DNA of 64,000 nucleotides from Angiostrongylus vasorum (GCA_018806985.1 JADANN010000032.1:90001-154000); one strand, 5' to 3'. Counted from the stretch's first letter, positions 10,632 to 22,080 are shown. Notes: generated from the sequence alone by a model not told the origin. Made by a program: numbers and translations.

Positions 10632-10905
10632 AATAAAGCTGTTGGCGTTGATTAATCCCTGAGGGATGCGCCATCCATTCGAGTTCATTAAGTGTCGTTG
10701 AAGGTGATTGAACGCATTTCTGGCCTTTACAATGGTTCGCGGTGGCCTGCCGATGTATCGAGTCAGTGCTGCTGTCCTCGCAGACACGTCTGGTACAAAT
10801 TTGCAGACCCCGGAGGGATGGAGGGCTTGGTGGGCCATGCGCACGGGGATCGATTTCACATGTGTGCCGCAGTGGCGCCTCCAACCACTGCGCCACACGC
10901 GCCCC
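10632..10905 (-). repeat. tRNA-derived SINE, family 1
   Basis: Inverted full-length-like copy. It runs from the tail ATAAAGCTGTTGGCGTTG to the head, which reads CACTGCGCCACACGCGCCC on the plus strand. All body motifs are present. Confidence 0.8.
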
Positions 10906-12160
10906 TAAGAAATGGATATGAAAGTGAATTTGATTCAGCATTCTTAACTCAATATTTTGCCGCTTTCGAACATTGCCAGAATGCTCTCGTGCCACGTGCA
11001 GGATCCAGGCTTTTTTTCTAGCGGATGTATAGGAGGTTAAGACGAAAACTCCAAAAAGATTCTGAGCGGAGTGACTTTTTTGCATACGTGGGCCAGCTCA
11101 TTTACTTCATCGGAAGTATTCAGCGTAGCGCCATCGGTTTTATGACGGTGGCGATGAAACCCTCGCCGGCATTAACCCGCTCATGTCAGGAAGCCGTCAT
11201 GGAACTCCTGGCAATCAATCATATGATTTGCTAGCAATTATGGATTAGACTTCCTTTTCTCATTGGTGTGATTAGGGTTTGAATAGTTGTTGAACTAGCA
11301 TCGTGATTTGACTTACGGTGAGTGAGCGTTCTCCTACCGTACCCAGCACTTTTGATCCTTTTTTTCGGGGGAGGACTATTTTAGCATTTCAGATTCCAAG
11401 AACTTCCTGGGCCTAAAAATTCTAACAGTTTTCCACTTGATTGTACTGTTTTTTTGGAACAATTCTAGAGGTTTATGACTTGATGGCTTTTTAAAGGTTC
11501 CTCATCAACTTCCTATCCGACCTTCGGTTTCGTCGTCAATAACGTGTGCAACTGACCGAGCGAACCCACACGCTTAACTTTTCCTCAGCAAAAATGAAGC
11601 GGACGGATATAATCTCGATTTTTCTCACTATTCGAATTATTGGAACATGTAGACCGAGGTATTTGCCGTATTTTTGTATATTTCACCGTTCAACACGGCC
11701 TTCCTTCACAAGTTTTCATCTCCTGTCTGGTTCCTGTGGTTTCACTGTAGATTCTATTGCTAACTTATTTTTTTACTACTGTTTAGTTTGAGCCGCCCGA
11801 CCAGCAACCTATCGAATTCCGAGTCCGTCCAGTTAATGAAATCGCTGCTATCTCATACCGACATTCATATTCATCTCTAACAGTCCTTGTTACCGCTACG
11901 CCAATGAGGAAGAGCTTCACTACTCAAACGACGAAAAATCCTGCATTCAATTCTTCACTTTTTATTGCGTTTATGAAATATAAACTTTTTTGATTAGTAG
12001 GCGCTTCCTACTTATTTCTTTTTTATCCTTTTCAGAGTTTTATAAATGTGAAAAGTGAATGGGCATAATGAAAAAACAAGAGTAGCTGCACGTTGAAGAT
12101 TAATGAGAGTCCATCATAATTCTCGTCGAAACATCGCACTTGGCGCCCATCGATATCTCT
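10906..12160. other. Intergenic, nothing firmly recognised
   Basis: No convincing exon and no match to the window's repeat families. Scattered short ORFs lack recognisable protein features. Confidence 0.4.
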
Positions 12161-12164
12161 CGTC

Positions 12165-12345
12165 ACGAAGTTAAGCACTAGAGCAGTGCTCCTTCCACTA
12201 GATTCCTCTTGATGCGACAACGGACACCCACATTGCGACAACGAGAAGTTTGGGACTATCGACTCGAATCAATGCGGCTCCAAAGCAAGTGAAGGTGGAA
12301 ACGCTAGTCGAATAAGAGTTCTTAATAACTCAAAAGACCGACTTC
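12165..12345 (+). repeat. PLE-type terminal repeat, type C fragment
   Basis: Shares an ordered set of motifs with 37310-37470 and 48760-48935: a run like GATTCCTCTTGATGCGACAA, CGACTCGAATCAATGCGGCT, then CGAATAAGAGTTCTTAATAA. The hammerhead-like core is degraded here. Confidence 0.45.
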
Positions 12346-12366
12346 CTATAAACCACGGCATAGATA

Positions 12367-12722
12367 GTTTATATATTTATTTATATGATCTTTTAAACTG
12401 ATCTTCTTTAGTTGATGCGAGGTTGGTATAGGTCTTCGTTGTCGTTGTCGTTGTTGTTGGTGTTGTTGGTCGATGGCTGACGTTTCGGCGATTTCGCCTT
12501 CCTCAGAGCCTGGACGTATTTTATATTAGAATATTTTAATTATTCGGTGGAAAAGGCTAAAGTATTAATGAAGATCAGAGTTTTAAATAGATGGTGGGTT
12601 AGGATGCTACGGTCAAACTGAAAGACTACTCACCGTGATGTTACGAGTGGGACTGGCCCACGCGTTGTTCACGTGGGATCGCGAGCACGACACACCCAGG
12701 GGTCAAAATATCATTTTTGAAA
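12367..12722 (-). repeat. Penelope-like element terminal repeat, left inverted copy
   Basis: About 350 bp, and the reverse complement of 14397-14755 with some 90% identity by eye. It holds the A+C-rich stretch (AACAACACCAACAACAACGA in reverse complement), a hammerhead-like core and the GTTCACGTGGGATC segment. It ends exactly where the RT remnant begins. Confidence 0.85.
12475..12510 (-). ncRNA. Hammerhead-ribozyme-like motif, best-preserved copy
   Basis: Minus strand: stem I 5' GGCT; core CTGAGGA; stem II GGCG, loop AAAT, CGCC (one A unpaired at its base); GAAAC; GTC; stem I 3' AGCC. All core positions of the hammerhead (CUGANGA, GAA, UH) are matched. Stem III would be only A-U and C-G with no loop, so cleavage would need a dimer, as proposed for hammerheads of Penelope-like elements. 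Activity is untested. Confidence 0.6.
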
Positions 12723-13646
12723 TATGGCGCAAGCGATTCAACGAACCCATCATCATTTAAAGTTAGACCTATCATCAGTTGTATAGGCGGACCAACGGAT
12801 AGAATAACGTGGTTTCTAAACCTTATCCCTGACCCAGTTGCTAAAATTCATTCCCAACCCACCTACCTATTACCAAAATATTTCTAGACCACCTACGGTG
12901 CGCGCAAACGAAACTACACGCATGTAATGGAGTCATTCGATGTTACTTCACTTTATACCAACGTGTCGAATGACTCCGCAATGCAAGCCATTCTCGAGTC
13001 GCTGGTAGAGCACGAAAAGAAAATAAAAAGTGTACGGCTTGTCGATTGCGCAACTAATGACTCTCTTAAAACAGTGTCTTAGTTGTTCAATCTTCAAGTG
13101 GTTTGGAAAATATTTTGCACAAATTAGAGGGTTGGCCATGGGACAGCGTTTAGCACCAAGCCTTGCCATCGCTTTTATGTCTAAGGTGGAAGCTCCAGTT
13201 CTCGACCACCGACCCTTACTCTACTGTCGATACATAGACGACTGCTTCATCGTCTGTTCCACACAAGAACAGATGGATGAGTGCTTTGAATTGTTAAAGC
13301 CGACAGTCAGAGTATATAAAAATTTACACGAGAAAAACCAACCGAAAACTGGCTTCCATTCTTAAACATCCTAATAAAGCTCTCAGAAAGTGGCTATGTA
13401 ACAAAATGGTGTCGTAAGCCAAGTAGTAAGAACATACTAGTTTACTACCTCTCCTCTCATCCTTCACACATGAAAAAAGCACTTATCAAAAACATGTGCC
13501 GTACGGCAAAAAATGTGTGCACAGGAGAAGAGGAAAGGAAGGAATCGCAAAACCTGGCACGAAAAATTACCATTTCCAATAGCTACGACGTAGAAGCCAC
13601 TCGGGTTAGACAAAAACGTAGGGTGGTTCCCCAAAATAATGTTTCG

Positions 13647-13663
13647 GACGTAAGCAAGATCCC
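13647..13663. repeat. Target-site duplication, left
   Basis: The 17-bp sequence GACGTAAGCAAGATCCC is repeated exactly at 13862-13878. Both copies encode DVSKIP of the interrupted PLE protein. Confidence 0.85.
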
Positions 13664-13861
13664 AGGATCGACTTTCTATTAACCTCGGCATTGGAATATG
13701 AATGCGTCGTTTTCTTGTTCACGTAAAAAAAAGCACGTAAAAAAGCGGCTCTGAAGAAGGCGATACTGCCGAAACGTCAGCTACTGTTGTATTGTATTGT
13801 GTTTTTGTATGGAAGTAAATGTATGCTGTTTAACAACCTCGCGATTGCTGAACAAGAAAAC
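13664..13861 (+). mobile_element. 198-bp hammerhead-bearing insertion (type A short element)
   Basis: Flanked by perfect 17-bp direct repeats inside the PLE frame. It has no coding capacity and carries a well-preserved hammerhead-like core at 13747-13782 on the plus strand. Its last 30 bases (AACAACCTCGCGATTGCTGA, then ACAAG) match the 3' part of other type-A fragments in the window. It could be a solo terminal repeat of a different PLE or an independent non-autonomous element. Confidence 0.7.
13747..13782 (+). ncRNA. Hammerhead-ribozyme-like motif in the short insertion
   Basis: GGCT, CTGAAGA, A, GGCG-ATAC-TGCC hairpin (one G-U pair), GAAAC, GTC, AGCT. Stem I pairs GGCU with AGCU through one G-U. 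All invariant core bases are kept. Confidence 0.55.
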
Positions 13862-13878
13862 GACGTAAGCAAGATCCC
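13862..13878. repeat. Target-site duplication, right
   Basis: Exact second copy of GACGTAAGCAAGATCCC, after which the PLE frame continues. Confidence 0.85.
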
Positions 13879-14396
13879 TTTCAAGCTACCCTTCATATCA
13901 AATGAAATAAGTTACGCCATTAAGAGATGCTTAAGAAAAAGTGGTCTTGAAAATTATATAATGATTATTGACATCCCACCCAATACCCTACGCCGTCAGT
14001 TAGTTCGCAACCGTCTCTATGATCGTTTGTGCAGCTCAAAAAACTGTATGATCTGTCCTAACGGGAGAGACGGGGATTGCATGAGTTCAGGTATAATATA
14101 CTTGATCTCAGGTAATGCATGCGGTGAGGAATGTATTGGGGAAACGTGTAAACCACTTTGTGTCCGCATAAAAAGAACATCTAGATGGGAAAGCTAAAAA
14201 TCGTCAAAACACTCCTCTAGGTACGCATAGGGCACAAAAGCACAACGGCGATGATTTTGAAGTGACTGTACGGGTCCTAGCGTAGGAGTCGAAAACATCA
14301 ACGCGCAAAACTCTTGAAGCGTTTTGGATAAATTTCAAAAATCCAAAGATGAACAGGAAAGACGAATGCCTCACTATCACACGTGACCTGGCGCCC

Positions 14397-14755
14397 TATT
14401 TCAAAATGATATTTTGACCCCGGGGTGTGCCGTGCTCGCGACCCCACGTGAACAACGCGTGGGCCAGTCCCACTCGTTACATCACGGTGAGTAGTACTTT
14501 CAGTACGACCGTAGCATCCTAACCCACAGTCTATTTAAAACTTTGATCTTAATTAATACTTTAGCCTTTTCCACCGAATAATTAAAGTATTCTAATATAA
14601 AATACGTCCAGGCTCTGAGGAAGACGAAATCACCGAAACGTCAGCCATCGACCAACAACACCAACAACAACGACAACGACAACGAAGACCTATACCAACC
14701 TCGCACCAGCTAAAGAAGATCAGTTTATAAGATCATATAAATAAATATATCCAAT
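14397..14755 (+). repeat. Penelope-like element terminal repeat, right inverted copy
   Basis: Inverted relative to 12367-12722. It overlaps the last codons of the endonuclease frame (CTGGCGCCCTATTTCAAAAT, start of repeat) and ends near ATCATATAAATAAATAT. Confidence 0.85.
14611..14646 (+). ncRNA. Hammerhead-like motif, stem II decayed
   Basis: GGCT, CTGAGGA, AGACGAAATCACC, GAAAC, GTC, AGCC. Core and stem I are intact, but stem II carries two mismatches (GACG opposite CACC). Confidence 0.45.
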
Positions 14756-16010
14756 AAGAGTTACATTAATCTCGTGTAAGTTCAATCGTGTTGAAAACTA
14801 TCGCGTTACGATTTCTAGCGTTCAGAGACAAGTCGGGTGCCAAATCGTTCATTCCAGAGGGGTGGAGACTTGGCGACACTCGGTGTGGAATCGGACCGAT
14901 GGTGACCTTGCTTATACTGCTGACCACCTCTAATATTGTGTCGCACTCTTTCCCTAGTTCTAAATCTTTATTCTAAATTTATCTTGGCTCTATTTTTTTG
15001 GTTGACACACAACATTGTTGTTTTCTATAGTCTTATTTTGAATAGCTAGTTACATTGTTCGGAATTTGAATAACAGGTACCTACTGCATCCGGTAGCTCG
15101 TCATTATGTAGTGGTGAGAACACTCTAGCCATTTTGTCACTGCTGGTAACATAGAGTTAGTGCGTAAAATCCTGCGGCTATTAATAAGTTCTTAGCAATT
15201 GGAAGAGGGAAAAGCCTACTTTCGAATCTTGGCGGCAATTGAATGTTTTCCTGCACCCCATTCATTTCATCGGTTCTTTTCGTCTTTCGGAAGTGTGGGT
15301 GTGACGGCGACTATTTAGAGCACCTCGCCATTTACACACTCACATCCAGATTTCTTTAGTGCTCAACGGTATCCGAGAAACTATCAATATCTCTACGCAA
15401 GCAACTGTACCATATTTGCTATCCACTACTTTTTGAGAACCTTTTCCCAGTTTTGCTTCATAAAGACTTCTATGGGTTGTTTCGCACATCCAGTGTTTTT
15501 TTCGTGCACTCTGCTGACTTTTTTTCTTGCTTAATTATTGTGTGAAAAATTGAGCAATAAGGCAGAGATATGGATCACAACATTATTAAAAATACAATTT
15601 CGGATTGGTACCATTCTATAAAAAATAGAGAATATAAACGAAAAAATGTCTCGGAAAACTGTTAGTCCAAAAGCAATACAAAAAAATTGTATGTTTAAGA
15701 TAACAGTGGAAGATGGTGCAGTTGGAAGAAACTGTGCCTTTATAAGGATGGAAGATTCTTCCGTCTGCTTGCTTAAGTCTGAAGGAGCAAAACATCCTAC
15801 TTCCCGCTGATAGCTGCAGTCAAAAGCTGTTGCTTATTAACCAGTCATTATGCATTTTTGAGGCCTCAGCAATTCTCCCCTTCGATTCTTAGTTCTTGTT
15901 TCTTTTTCTTTTTCTTGATTCTTAGTCGCCATCCAGAGAGGTTGTCGGGTTGGTGCTTAGGTTTCTATATGTTCCGAATATCTGTTGCTTCGTAGTGTTT
16001 ATGCTTACCG
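14756..16010. other. Intergenic, nothing recognised
   Basis: AT-rich DNA with no convincing exon, tRNA or repeat of the families described here. Confidence 0.4.
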
Positions 16011-16013
16011 GGA

Positions 16014-16285
16014 GGTGGAGGTAACGCAGTGGTTAGTGATTAGCATCAGGAAGCAAGGTGCTGGTTCGAACCTCTTCCCAACGCCCTCTCCCAACCCACG
16101 TCGGAGCGCCTTAGCTTAGTTATGTCCTAAAGCGTGATGGCTTGGTCGCACTTCCCTATGGCATTCATAAAAAGACGAAGTCCTCAAGCAGCAGCCGAAA
16201 CAACGTGCGAAATGTTCTAAGACCTTTTTGGGCGATGAATGCGAGGGTAGATATGATGACGGGTCATGTAAAGAAAATCTGTTGC
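16014..16285 (+). repeat. tRNA-derived SINE, family 4
   Basis: Head GAGGTAACGCAGTGGTTAG (A-box-like) and TGGTTCGAACCTC (B-box-like). The body is CCTCAAGCAGCAGCCGAAAC, GAAATGTTCTAAGACC, then ATGACGGGTCATGTAAAG. Relatives are at 33972-34345 (+) and, inverted, at 24090, 29390, 37085 and 40570. Confidence 0.65.
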
Positions 16286-16319
16286 CTTACAAATTATCCT
16301 TTCATTGAGCTAACGCGAG

Positions 16320-16385
16320 GTTGTTATCACTTGTTCCTCAATTACGATGGCTGGCGTTACAGCGATTTCGTCTTCTTCAGAACTA
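16320..16385 (-). repeat. Degraded hammerhead-like repeat fragment
   Basis: Minus strand 16349-16384: AGTTCTGAAGAAGACGAAAT then CGCTGTAACGCCAGCC. The GAAAC is altered to GTAAC. It lies next to TAACGCGAGGTTG, a motif of the PLE terminal repeats. Confidence 0.4.
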
Positions 16386-17267
16386 AGATGTATTCTACAC
16401 TCATATTTTGCAATTTGGTTAATATTTTTTAATAACAATAAAAGTTCAATTTACAAACCAAAACGAAAAATCCGTCCATTAAAATGGACTAACTGGTCTC
16501 TTCTCCAATAATTATGCTCATCCGCATGTGGTCCACATACGATGAATAACAAACTTTACCCGGGTCAGAAAATTTATTTGAAATGAGGTGCTAAGTCAAG
16601 TGTAATAAAGAGGCATTTGTCCCGTATCAGGCTAGTGTTTTATCTTTCGTCAAAGGCCTGCTAGCAATTTGCCGCCCCCTGGATGGACGTGGGGATAGGC
16701 TGTCTAGTGCACGGGATAGAGTAGACGGTGTTGTGTTTACTGCAAGATACCTCTAATCATTGCGCTTCTAAGGGGAAAGAACTTGCTGCTATAAATGTTG
16801 ATCAGCGACAGCAGTAATGCGCCTCTATTTTTGGAATGAAATGACAATATTGCGTCACAGAGTGTAAAGAGAGGCGACATCTTCATTGTAATCAAGTGCA
16901 ATTTGCTTTAACTTTTTTATTTTCTGCATATTCCTCTCCATGGCGTACGATGCAAAATACAACCATACGGACGTAGTGACATCAGCAAAACTCGGGACCG
17001 GTTTGAACCTGCAATTACTCAAATCAGAGGTTCAGTGCTATTTGGGCTAACTGGGTTCAGCGCCAATTTGTAAACCCTAGATCTTTTCCTTTTGAAAGGT
17101 GATTGCTGATATCATCGATAAAGTAAAAATATGGCTGAGAGATAAGCAGAGCGAATTCCTTTGTTCATGTTGTGGATAGCACGTAGCTGGGGCGACTGCT
17201 GATTATAAGCTTTGCCTGAGGTTCCGATTTTTGCTGTTGTGTCAACTGCACTTTGTTTTTTTTCAAG

Positions 17268-17363
17268 CTTAGACAGAGAAATTCAGTGAGCACACCAACA
17301 CAATTCGGCGGACACCTCGAATTTGTAGATAAATTCCAACTTCAGTGGTGTTCGATTGTGAAG
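17268..17363 (+). CDS. Possible internal exon, unrecognised protein
   Basis: Preceded by a pyrimidine run ending TTTTTCAAG and followed by GTAGGA, this 96-nt segment is open for exactly 32 codons (phase 0 to 0). It includes QRNSVSTPTQFGGHLEFVDK. I could not connect it to flanking exons or recognise the family. A chance ORF of this length is possible. Confidence 0.25.
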
Positions 17364-18340
17364 GTAGGAAAAAGCAACCTTAAAAGCATGTGCACTTTAG
17401 TTTGCGACTCGACTAAATCCGTCATTGGATGCTAAGTCGAATTCTTATAAACGAAATAAAAAACGCAACAAAGATCCTACACTCTCTATTGTGGAAGGCA
17501 GACCTATTATTGACTGCTATGAGTTGTTAGGAGATCAAAAGTGTGTTTCGCTTGGAAATTCTTTAAAGCTCTCTATAGAAAATTTTATCCCCTACTGAAG
17601 TTCCAGATTCCAGGTAAACTGATACTCTAATTCATTGTGACCCCAGAGAAAGTGGGTTTTGCCTGGCATGCAAAACGTGGACGATGCCCTCTGATTAATC
17701 GGCTCTGGAGAAACTGAAGACTTCAAGACGTCAACCGGACCTCCTATAAGCTTATCGATGAAGAAACTAGACATTGTTCACGCCAAGACCTGCAAACTCA
17801 ACTATAACTGTAAGATCCCTTCGGTCAAAGGACATAATTTTTTGAAGATGTGCTGTCATGAGTTGCGAGAAGTGCATTTGACTCCTGCCTTAAAACATTT
17901 ATGAGAAAGCGATGACAATATAAGCAAAATAAATAGCATACTTTGAAAAAAACCTTGGCATTAGCATAGCAGAACCTTTTATTGGGAAACCATCGAGAGC
18001 GTCTGACAAAGAACAAACTACTCGAAGTGAGGAAGGTAGGCGCTTTTGCGAGTTCTCTCTGTTCTGATTGTTTTCTAGTGAAATGACAATTAATATGAAT
18101 TGAATTTGCTGATTCAATGTCAGTTATTGCTTGCTTATTCCAGATAAATTCTTTTTTTTGCCTTATTCTGCCGTCAGACTTCGCAAGTTAATTTTCTAAT
18201 TTACTTGCTTCATTTCTTCTCCACCGTTACTTCCTATTCCTGAAGAAAAGAACTGCTCTGGTGATTGAGTATAATCGATGAGTGGAAAAGAAGCTAAGGA
18301 CACAAATGTTTTTTATGAGAGTTGTTCCTAAAAGTGTATA
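17364..18340. other. Intergenic or intronic, nothing recognised
   Basis: No recognisable exon or repeat. A short open run at about 17445-17595 (ending in SIENFIPY) has protein-like composition but no visible splice sites. Confidence 0.35.
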
Positions 18341-18344
18341 AAAG

Positions 18345-18568
18345 CTCTAAAAGCTCTCGGCGTTTTGGAGGTGATTTGCAAATCTGGCCTTTACAATGAC
18401 TCGCGGTGGCCTACCGATGTATCGAGCCAGTGCTGCTATCCCTTCCACACAAGTCTGGTAGCAATTTGCCGGCCCCTGATGGTTAAGGGCTTGGTTAGCC
18501 ACGGCCGCGGTGATCGATTCCCCTGTGCTGTTACATGACGCCTCCGACCACTGAGCCGCACGCACCCC
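18345..18568 (-). repeat. tRNA-derived SINE, family 1, tail shortened
   Basis: Inverted copy from AAAGCTCTCGGCG to the head (plus strand CACTGAGCCGCACGCACCCC). The segment with ATGCATTCGACTT is deleted. Confidence 0.75.
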
Positions 18569-19000
18569 TCTCAAAAGTGTGTAGACAATCTAAATCGTCT
18601 GAAATCGAAACGGTGAAAACCGTTGAATTTTTGAGATGATTTCTTAACTCGATCCCCTACAAATATTGTATTACTTTCTGTAGCTCTTTAGAGCACTCAT
18701 TTATCATTTCATCAACACGTCTTTTTCATGTGGAATAACTTTTAAAAAACGAAACAGCTGCATTTTTTCCCACAAGTTTCGTTGTTATCATTCAAATCTT
18801 TCCGTTGTTCTTCTTTGTTACTTTGTGGAAGCTAGTAGCTCAACTTGAGGTTTGTGAGTCAAAAAATAATGAAGAGAAAAAGAAAAAAGTGGAAAACATA
18901 AAACTAATTGTACCTTACATTTTTGTTTATACGTTTATTCCATTTCTCTCAAAGGCCGTACGAATTTCCTGTTTTGCCTTAGATGATATTTATAATATGA

Positions 19001-19110
19001 GGAGTAGGAAGCGCAGTGGTTTAATATACTACGCAAAGCGCGCATGCTATCTGATTCGAATGTGCACTCGATAAAATCGTTCCCGCATCCGTCCGAAGCG
19101 CCAAATCCGC
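19001..19110 (+). repeat. tRNA-like SINE head, family 4-like
   Basis: GAGTAGGAAGCGCAGTGG and CTGATTCGAATG in A/B-box spacing, followed by CATCCGTCCGAAGCGCC, which parallels CGTCGGAGCGCC of the 16014 copy. The body is not recognisable beyond this. Confidence 0.4.
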
Positions 19111-19815
19111 ACTGAACCTGGCCGAGGAAACCTCTTTAATCTACAAAGAGCGATGACTTCCTATAGCGAAGAACTGGTAACGCGCTACTACAGTTATTGC
19201 AAGATGAATTCAAAGGCCGTGAGGGTGACGGAAGCAAGACAATGAACCCAGTGGAAGTGTTGCGGTCTGCGCCGTATGTGGTAACGGGTGATATAAGATG
19301 TAAGGGAACAAGCTTTAAAAAATCTCCAAGACTCTGCAGTCTGGTGCTTGGTAGTAATTCATGTCGTCACTGTTCATATTCAAAGCTTCAGCGAGAACTA
19401 CAGTTTTTGCCCTTTTTCCCTCAATAATAGCAATCTATATGATGAATGTAGCTTTTATGACGTCAATAAAGCCGAAATAGTCGAAATCCAACCGGCTTCA
19501 CAAAATAAGCTAGACATATTTTTAACTGGGCATATTTTCACTTCCCGGTGGGTTGGAAACTACCTTGATATTTCTTTATCGTAATCCCCAAATCTCGGAT
19601 ATAGAACTTAAACTGTGGGCGATTTCCTAATCGAAATCCATAAATCTTGGGCACGGAACTTAAACTGTGGACTTGTGAGTTTATTGAATGAGAGAAATTT
19701 CCCCTCCATAGAGCTTTAAAGTAGTCCATATCTAATATTTTAACCATTGGTCCACTCCTTGAGGAACTGAGGACCTACTAATAAATATACTCACTATGTT
19801 TCAGTCTTATTCTGA
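19111..19815. other. Intergenic, weak internal repeat
   Basis: A short local duplication is visible at about 19576-19670 (CGTAATCCCCAAATCTCGG versus CGAAATCCATAAATCTTGG, each followed by AACTTAAACTGTGG). Nothing else recognised. Confidence 0.4.
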
Positions 19816-19819
19816 TGAG

Positions 19820-21590
19820 CTGTTGGTGCTATACTTACTTGGACACCTGGATGGTACGTCTTCACGAGTTGTGCGGACCCCAGCACATTTACCATTCGTT
19901 TCTTCCATTCGCAATCGTTGTCCATGGTTGTGGTTTTGTTTGAGCATGGTAGCACGTGGAGTCTTATACGGTGATCTGTAAAATAACTGCAGCTGCAGAT
20001 ACAGCTGATTAACTTTGTTTACGAACACGTCGGCCCAACGTGTAGGTGGTCGTCCTAGGGGACGTTTGCATTCTCGTGGAATCCACTCTACAGTTCTTTT
20101 CGTCCATCTGTCGTCTCTTCTTCTCATTATGTGGCCGACCCATCTATGTTTCGCTTTCGATGTATATTCTCCTTGATCTCGAAGATGTGACAGAATTCGA
20201 AGATCAGAGCTTCGCATTCCGACTAGATATTGATAGTACCGGTTATATTTCAGAAGATATCGTTCAAGAGCTCTATGAGCAGTGCGGAGTATTCTTGACG
20301 TGGTTGAAGTATAAGCCCAAGTCTCTGCAGCATAACAGAGCGCTGGGAGCACCGTTTAATCAAAAAGGTGTGCGCGGATTTTCGGGTCCTTCAGTCGGTC
20401 GGTAGCTTCTTTGAGAGGCTCGAACTGCTCTCCTTCTTCTGCCTAGTTCCTCCTTCATGTTGTTTTCCATGTTCATTGATCGCCCAAGGTATACACGTAC
20501 GAGGTGGCCTCTGCGATCAGAAAGCTATCCAGTTCAATTTTTTTCGCCTTCGCACCATGGATTTTTTCACGAACTGAGTCTTCTTTCGATTTATGCATAG
20601 TCCGATCCTTTTTCCAGCTTCGTTGAGCTCGCTGGTCATCGCCTCTGCTTCGCTAGTACCTCTTGAGAAGGTGACAATATCGTCGGCAAACGAAGATTTG
20701 ATAGTAATTTTCCATGAATACGTATGCCTTTCTCATCCCAATCGAGTGATTTCGTTATCCACTGCACTGCGGCACTGAAAAGCTTTGGTGATATTGTGTC
20801 GCTCTGTCCAACCCTTTTTGCTGTGGGTATGGTAAGAGGTCGTTGGAAAAGCTGTATTTTCGTGGTGCAGTTCCGATAATAGTCAGATGGAGTCCTTATG
20901 TAGGACGGGTCCAGTCCCTTGGTCGACGAGCGCTGATAGGATTGCATTCGTTTCGACACTGTCAAACGCTTTTTCATAGCTGACAAAGGTTAGGGACTAG
21001 AGGCAGGTGGTATTACCGACAAACTTCGATGACCCTGGACAGAGTTTGGTTATGGTCCATACAGCAAAATCCTTCCCGAAATCCTGCTTGCTCCACTGGT
21101 TGCGCCTCACGCAGTGTCCTTGATATGCACGAGAGGTGAAGAGCTTGTAGAGGACACTCAACAAACATATCGGACTATATTTACGAAGATTCCTTCGGTC
21201 ACCTTTCTTAGGTAGGATGACCGTGCTCGACGTCCTCCACTGGTCTGGGATTTTTCCCTTTTGGAGTTAGGCTGCCTTATGGTTTGCTAGAAGTACATGT
21301 AAATTGTGGCTTCCAGCTCTAAAGAATTCGGCGCTAATATTATCAGGTCTTGGAGCTGTGCCTTTTTTCATGCTTTCTATGGCAACTCGAGCCTCCCATG
21401 GAAGAATTTCAGGTGGTTTTCACCAGCGGGTATACTAGGGTCCGGGGCGAGGATTGTGGTGCGGGAAAGGTTGGTGTAGAACGTTTCCGTTATTAATTCC
21501 ATATCATGGAGGAAAGTTTTGACGATCCCACCTTCGTTCGTCAGGGCTCTTCGTCGAAAGCAATATTAGCACAATTGCGACCGAAGGCGT
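19820..21590 (-). pseudogene. RTE-clade non-LTR retrotransposon (copy A), RT to 3' end
   Basis: Reading the minus strand with frameshifts, the reverse transcriptase blocks appear in order: KKGTAPRPDNISAEFFRAG, QWRTSSTVILPKKGDRRN, FVSYEKAFDSVETNAILSAL, SDTISPKLFSAAVQW, FADDIVTFSRGTSEAE, SYVYLGRSMNMENNMKEELG. The conserved C-terminal domain follows (MLPALCYAAETWAYTS, RWVGHIMRRRDDRWTKRTVEW). The protein ends near 19810, and the 3' end carries short CCAAGTA tandem repeats. The endonuclease is missing, so the copy is 5' truncated, and several frameshifts and stops show it is dead. The 3' end is shared with the short families 3 and 4. Confidence 0.88.
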
Positions 21591-22080
21591 TGATTTTAAT
21601 GAGTAAAAGAACAAGTTTGCAGCATGTGTTTGTAGCAAGTCGATAACCACTTCGCGACAGCTTTTGTGCAGTGAATGGTCTGAGGAGACTATTTTCTTAA
21701 TACCACAACTTATAAAAACTGTTGTTGGAACGAGTTTCCTTATCCTCTATAAAAAGTATCGGCTAAAGAGAGTGCTGACATATCTCCACTGACATGACAA
21801 CAACAGATGGGGAGAGTACTAAAAGGTGTTCACCGTTAGCACAGAATCTAGCGTCTTTTTCTTGCCTTTGGACCACGTTTCGATTACCTCGAAACTGCTG
21901 CGAATGACTAGGATACTTGGTGCTTATTGCATGATTAAATGTATTGGTTTCAATGCACAACTTACGTGATGAAAACAGGGGCGTGGATATCATACAAAAT
22001 TAAGCATCGTTGCGAATGCTCCAAATGAAGTGCCTTATGGGAAAAAAACCTGGCATTATTTCCTAGGCGTTTGAAATTTG

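Larger units (their letters stand above)
12745..14418 (+). pseudogene. Penelope-like retroelement: reverse transcriptase plus GIY-YIG endonuclease
   Basis: From 12758 the plus strand encodes PLE reverse transcriptase blocks in order: KVRPIISCIGGPTDRITWFL, MESFDVTSLYTNVSND, RGLAMGQRLAPSLAIAFMSK and the catalytic YIDD (CRYIDDCFIVC). A frameshift near 13350 leads into WCRKPSSKNILVYYLSSHPS and DVSKIP. A 198-bp insertion interrupts the frame at 13664-13861. It resumes with LPFISNEISYAIKRCL, a CxxC element (CMICPNGRDGDC) and a GIY-YIG-type nuclease core (GIIYLISGNACGEECIGET, with Ile/Cys in the usual tyrosine positions), then KEHLDGKAKNRQNTPLGTHR in a shifted frame. Several frameshifts make it dead. 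It is framed by inverted terminal repeats. Confidence 0.88.

Noticed and set aside
10561..11085. 174-codon minus-strand ORF
   Set aside because: Runs through an inverted family-1 SINE. Similar ORFs appear over other copies of the same repeat.
19807..20352. Treating the 181-codon ORF as a host gene
   Set aside because: It contains the RTE C-terminal signature (RWVGHIMRRRDDRWTKRTVEW) and lies in frame order with RT fragments upstream.
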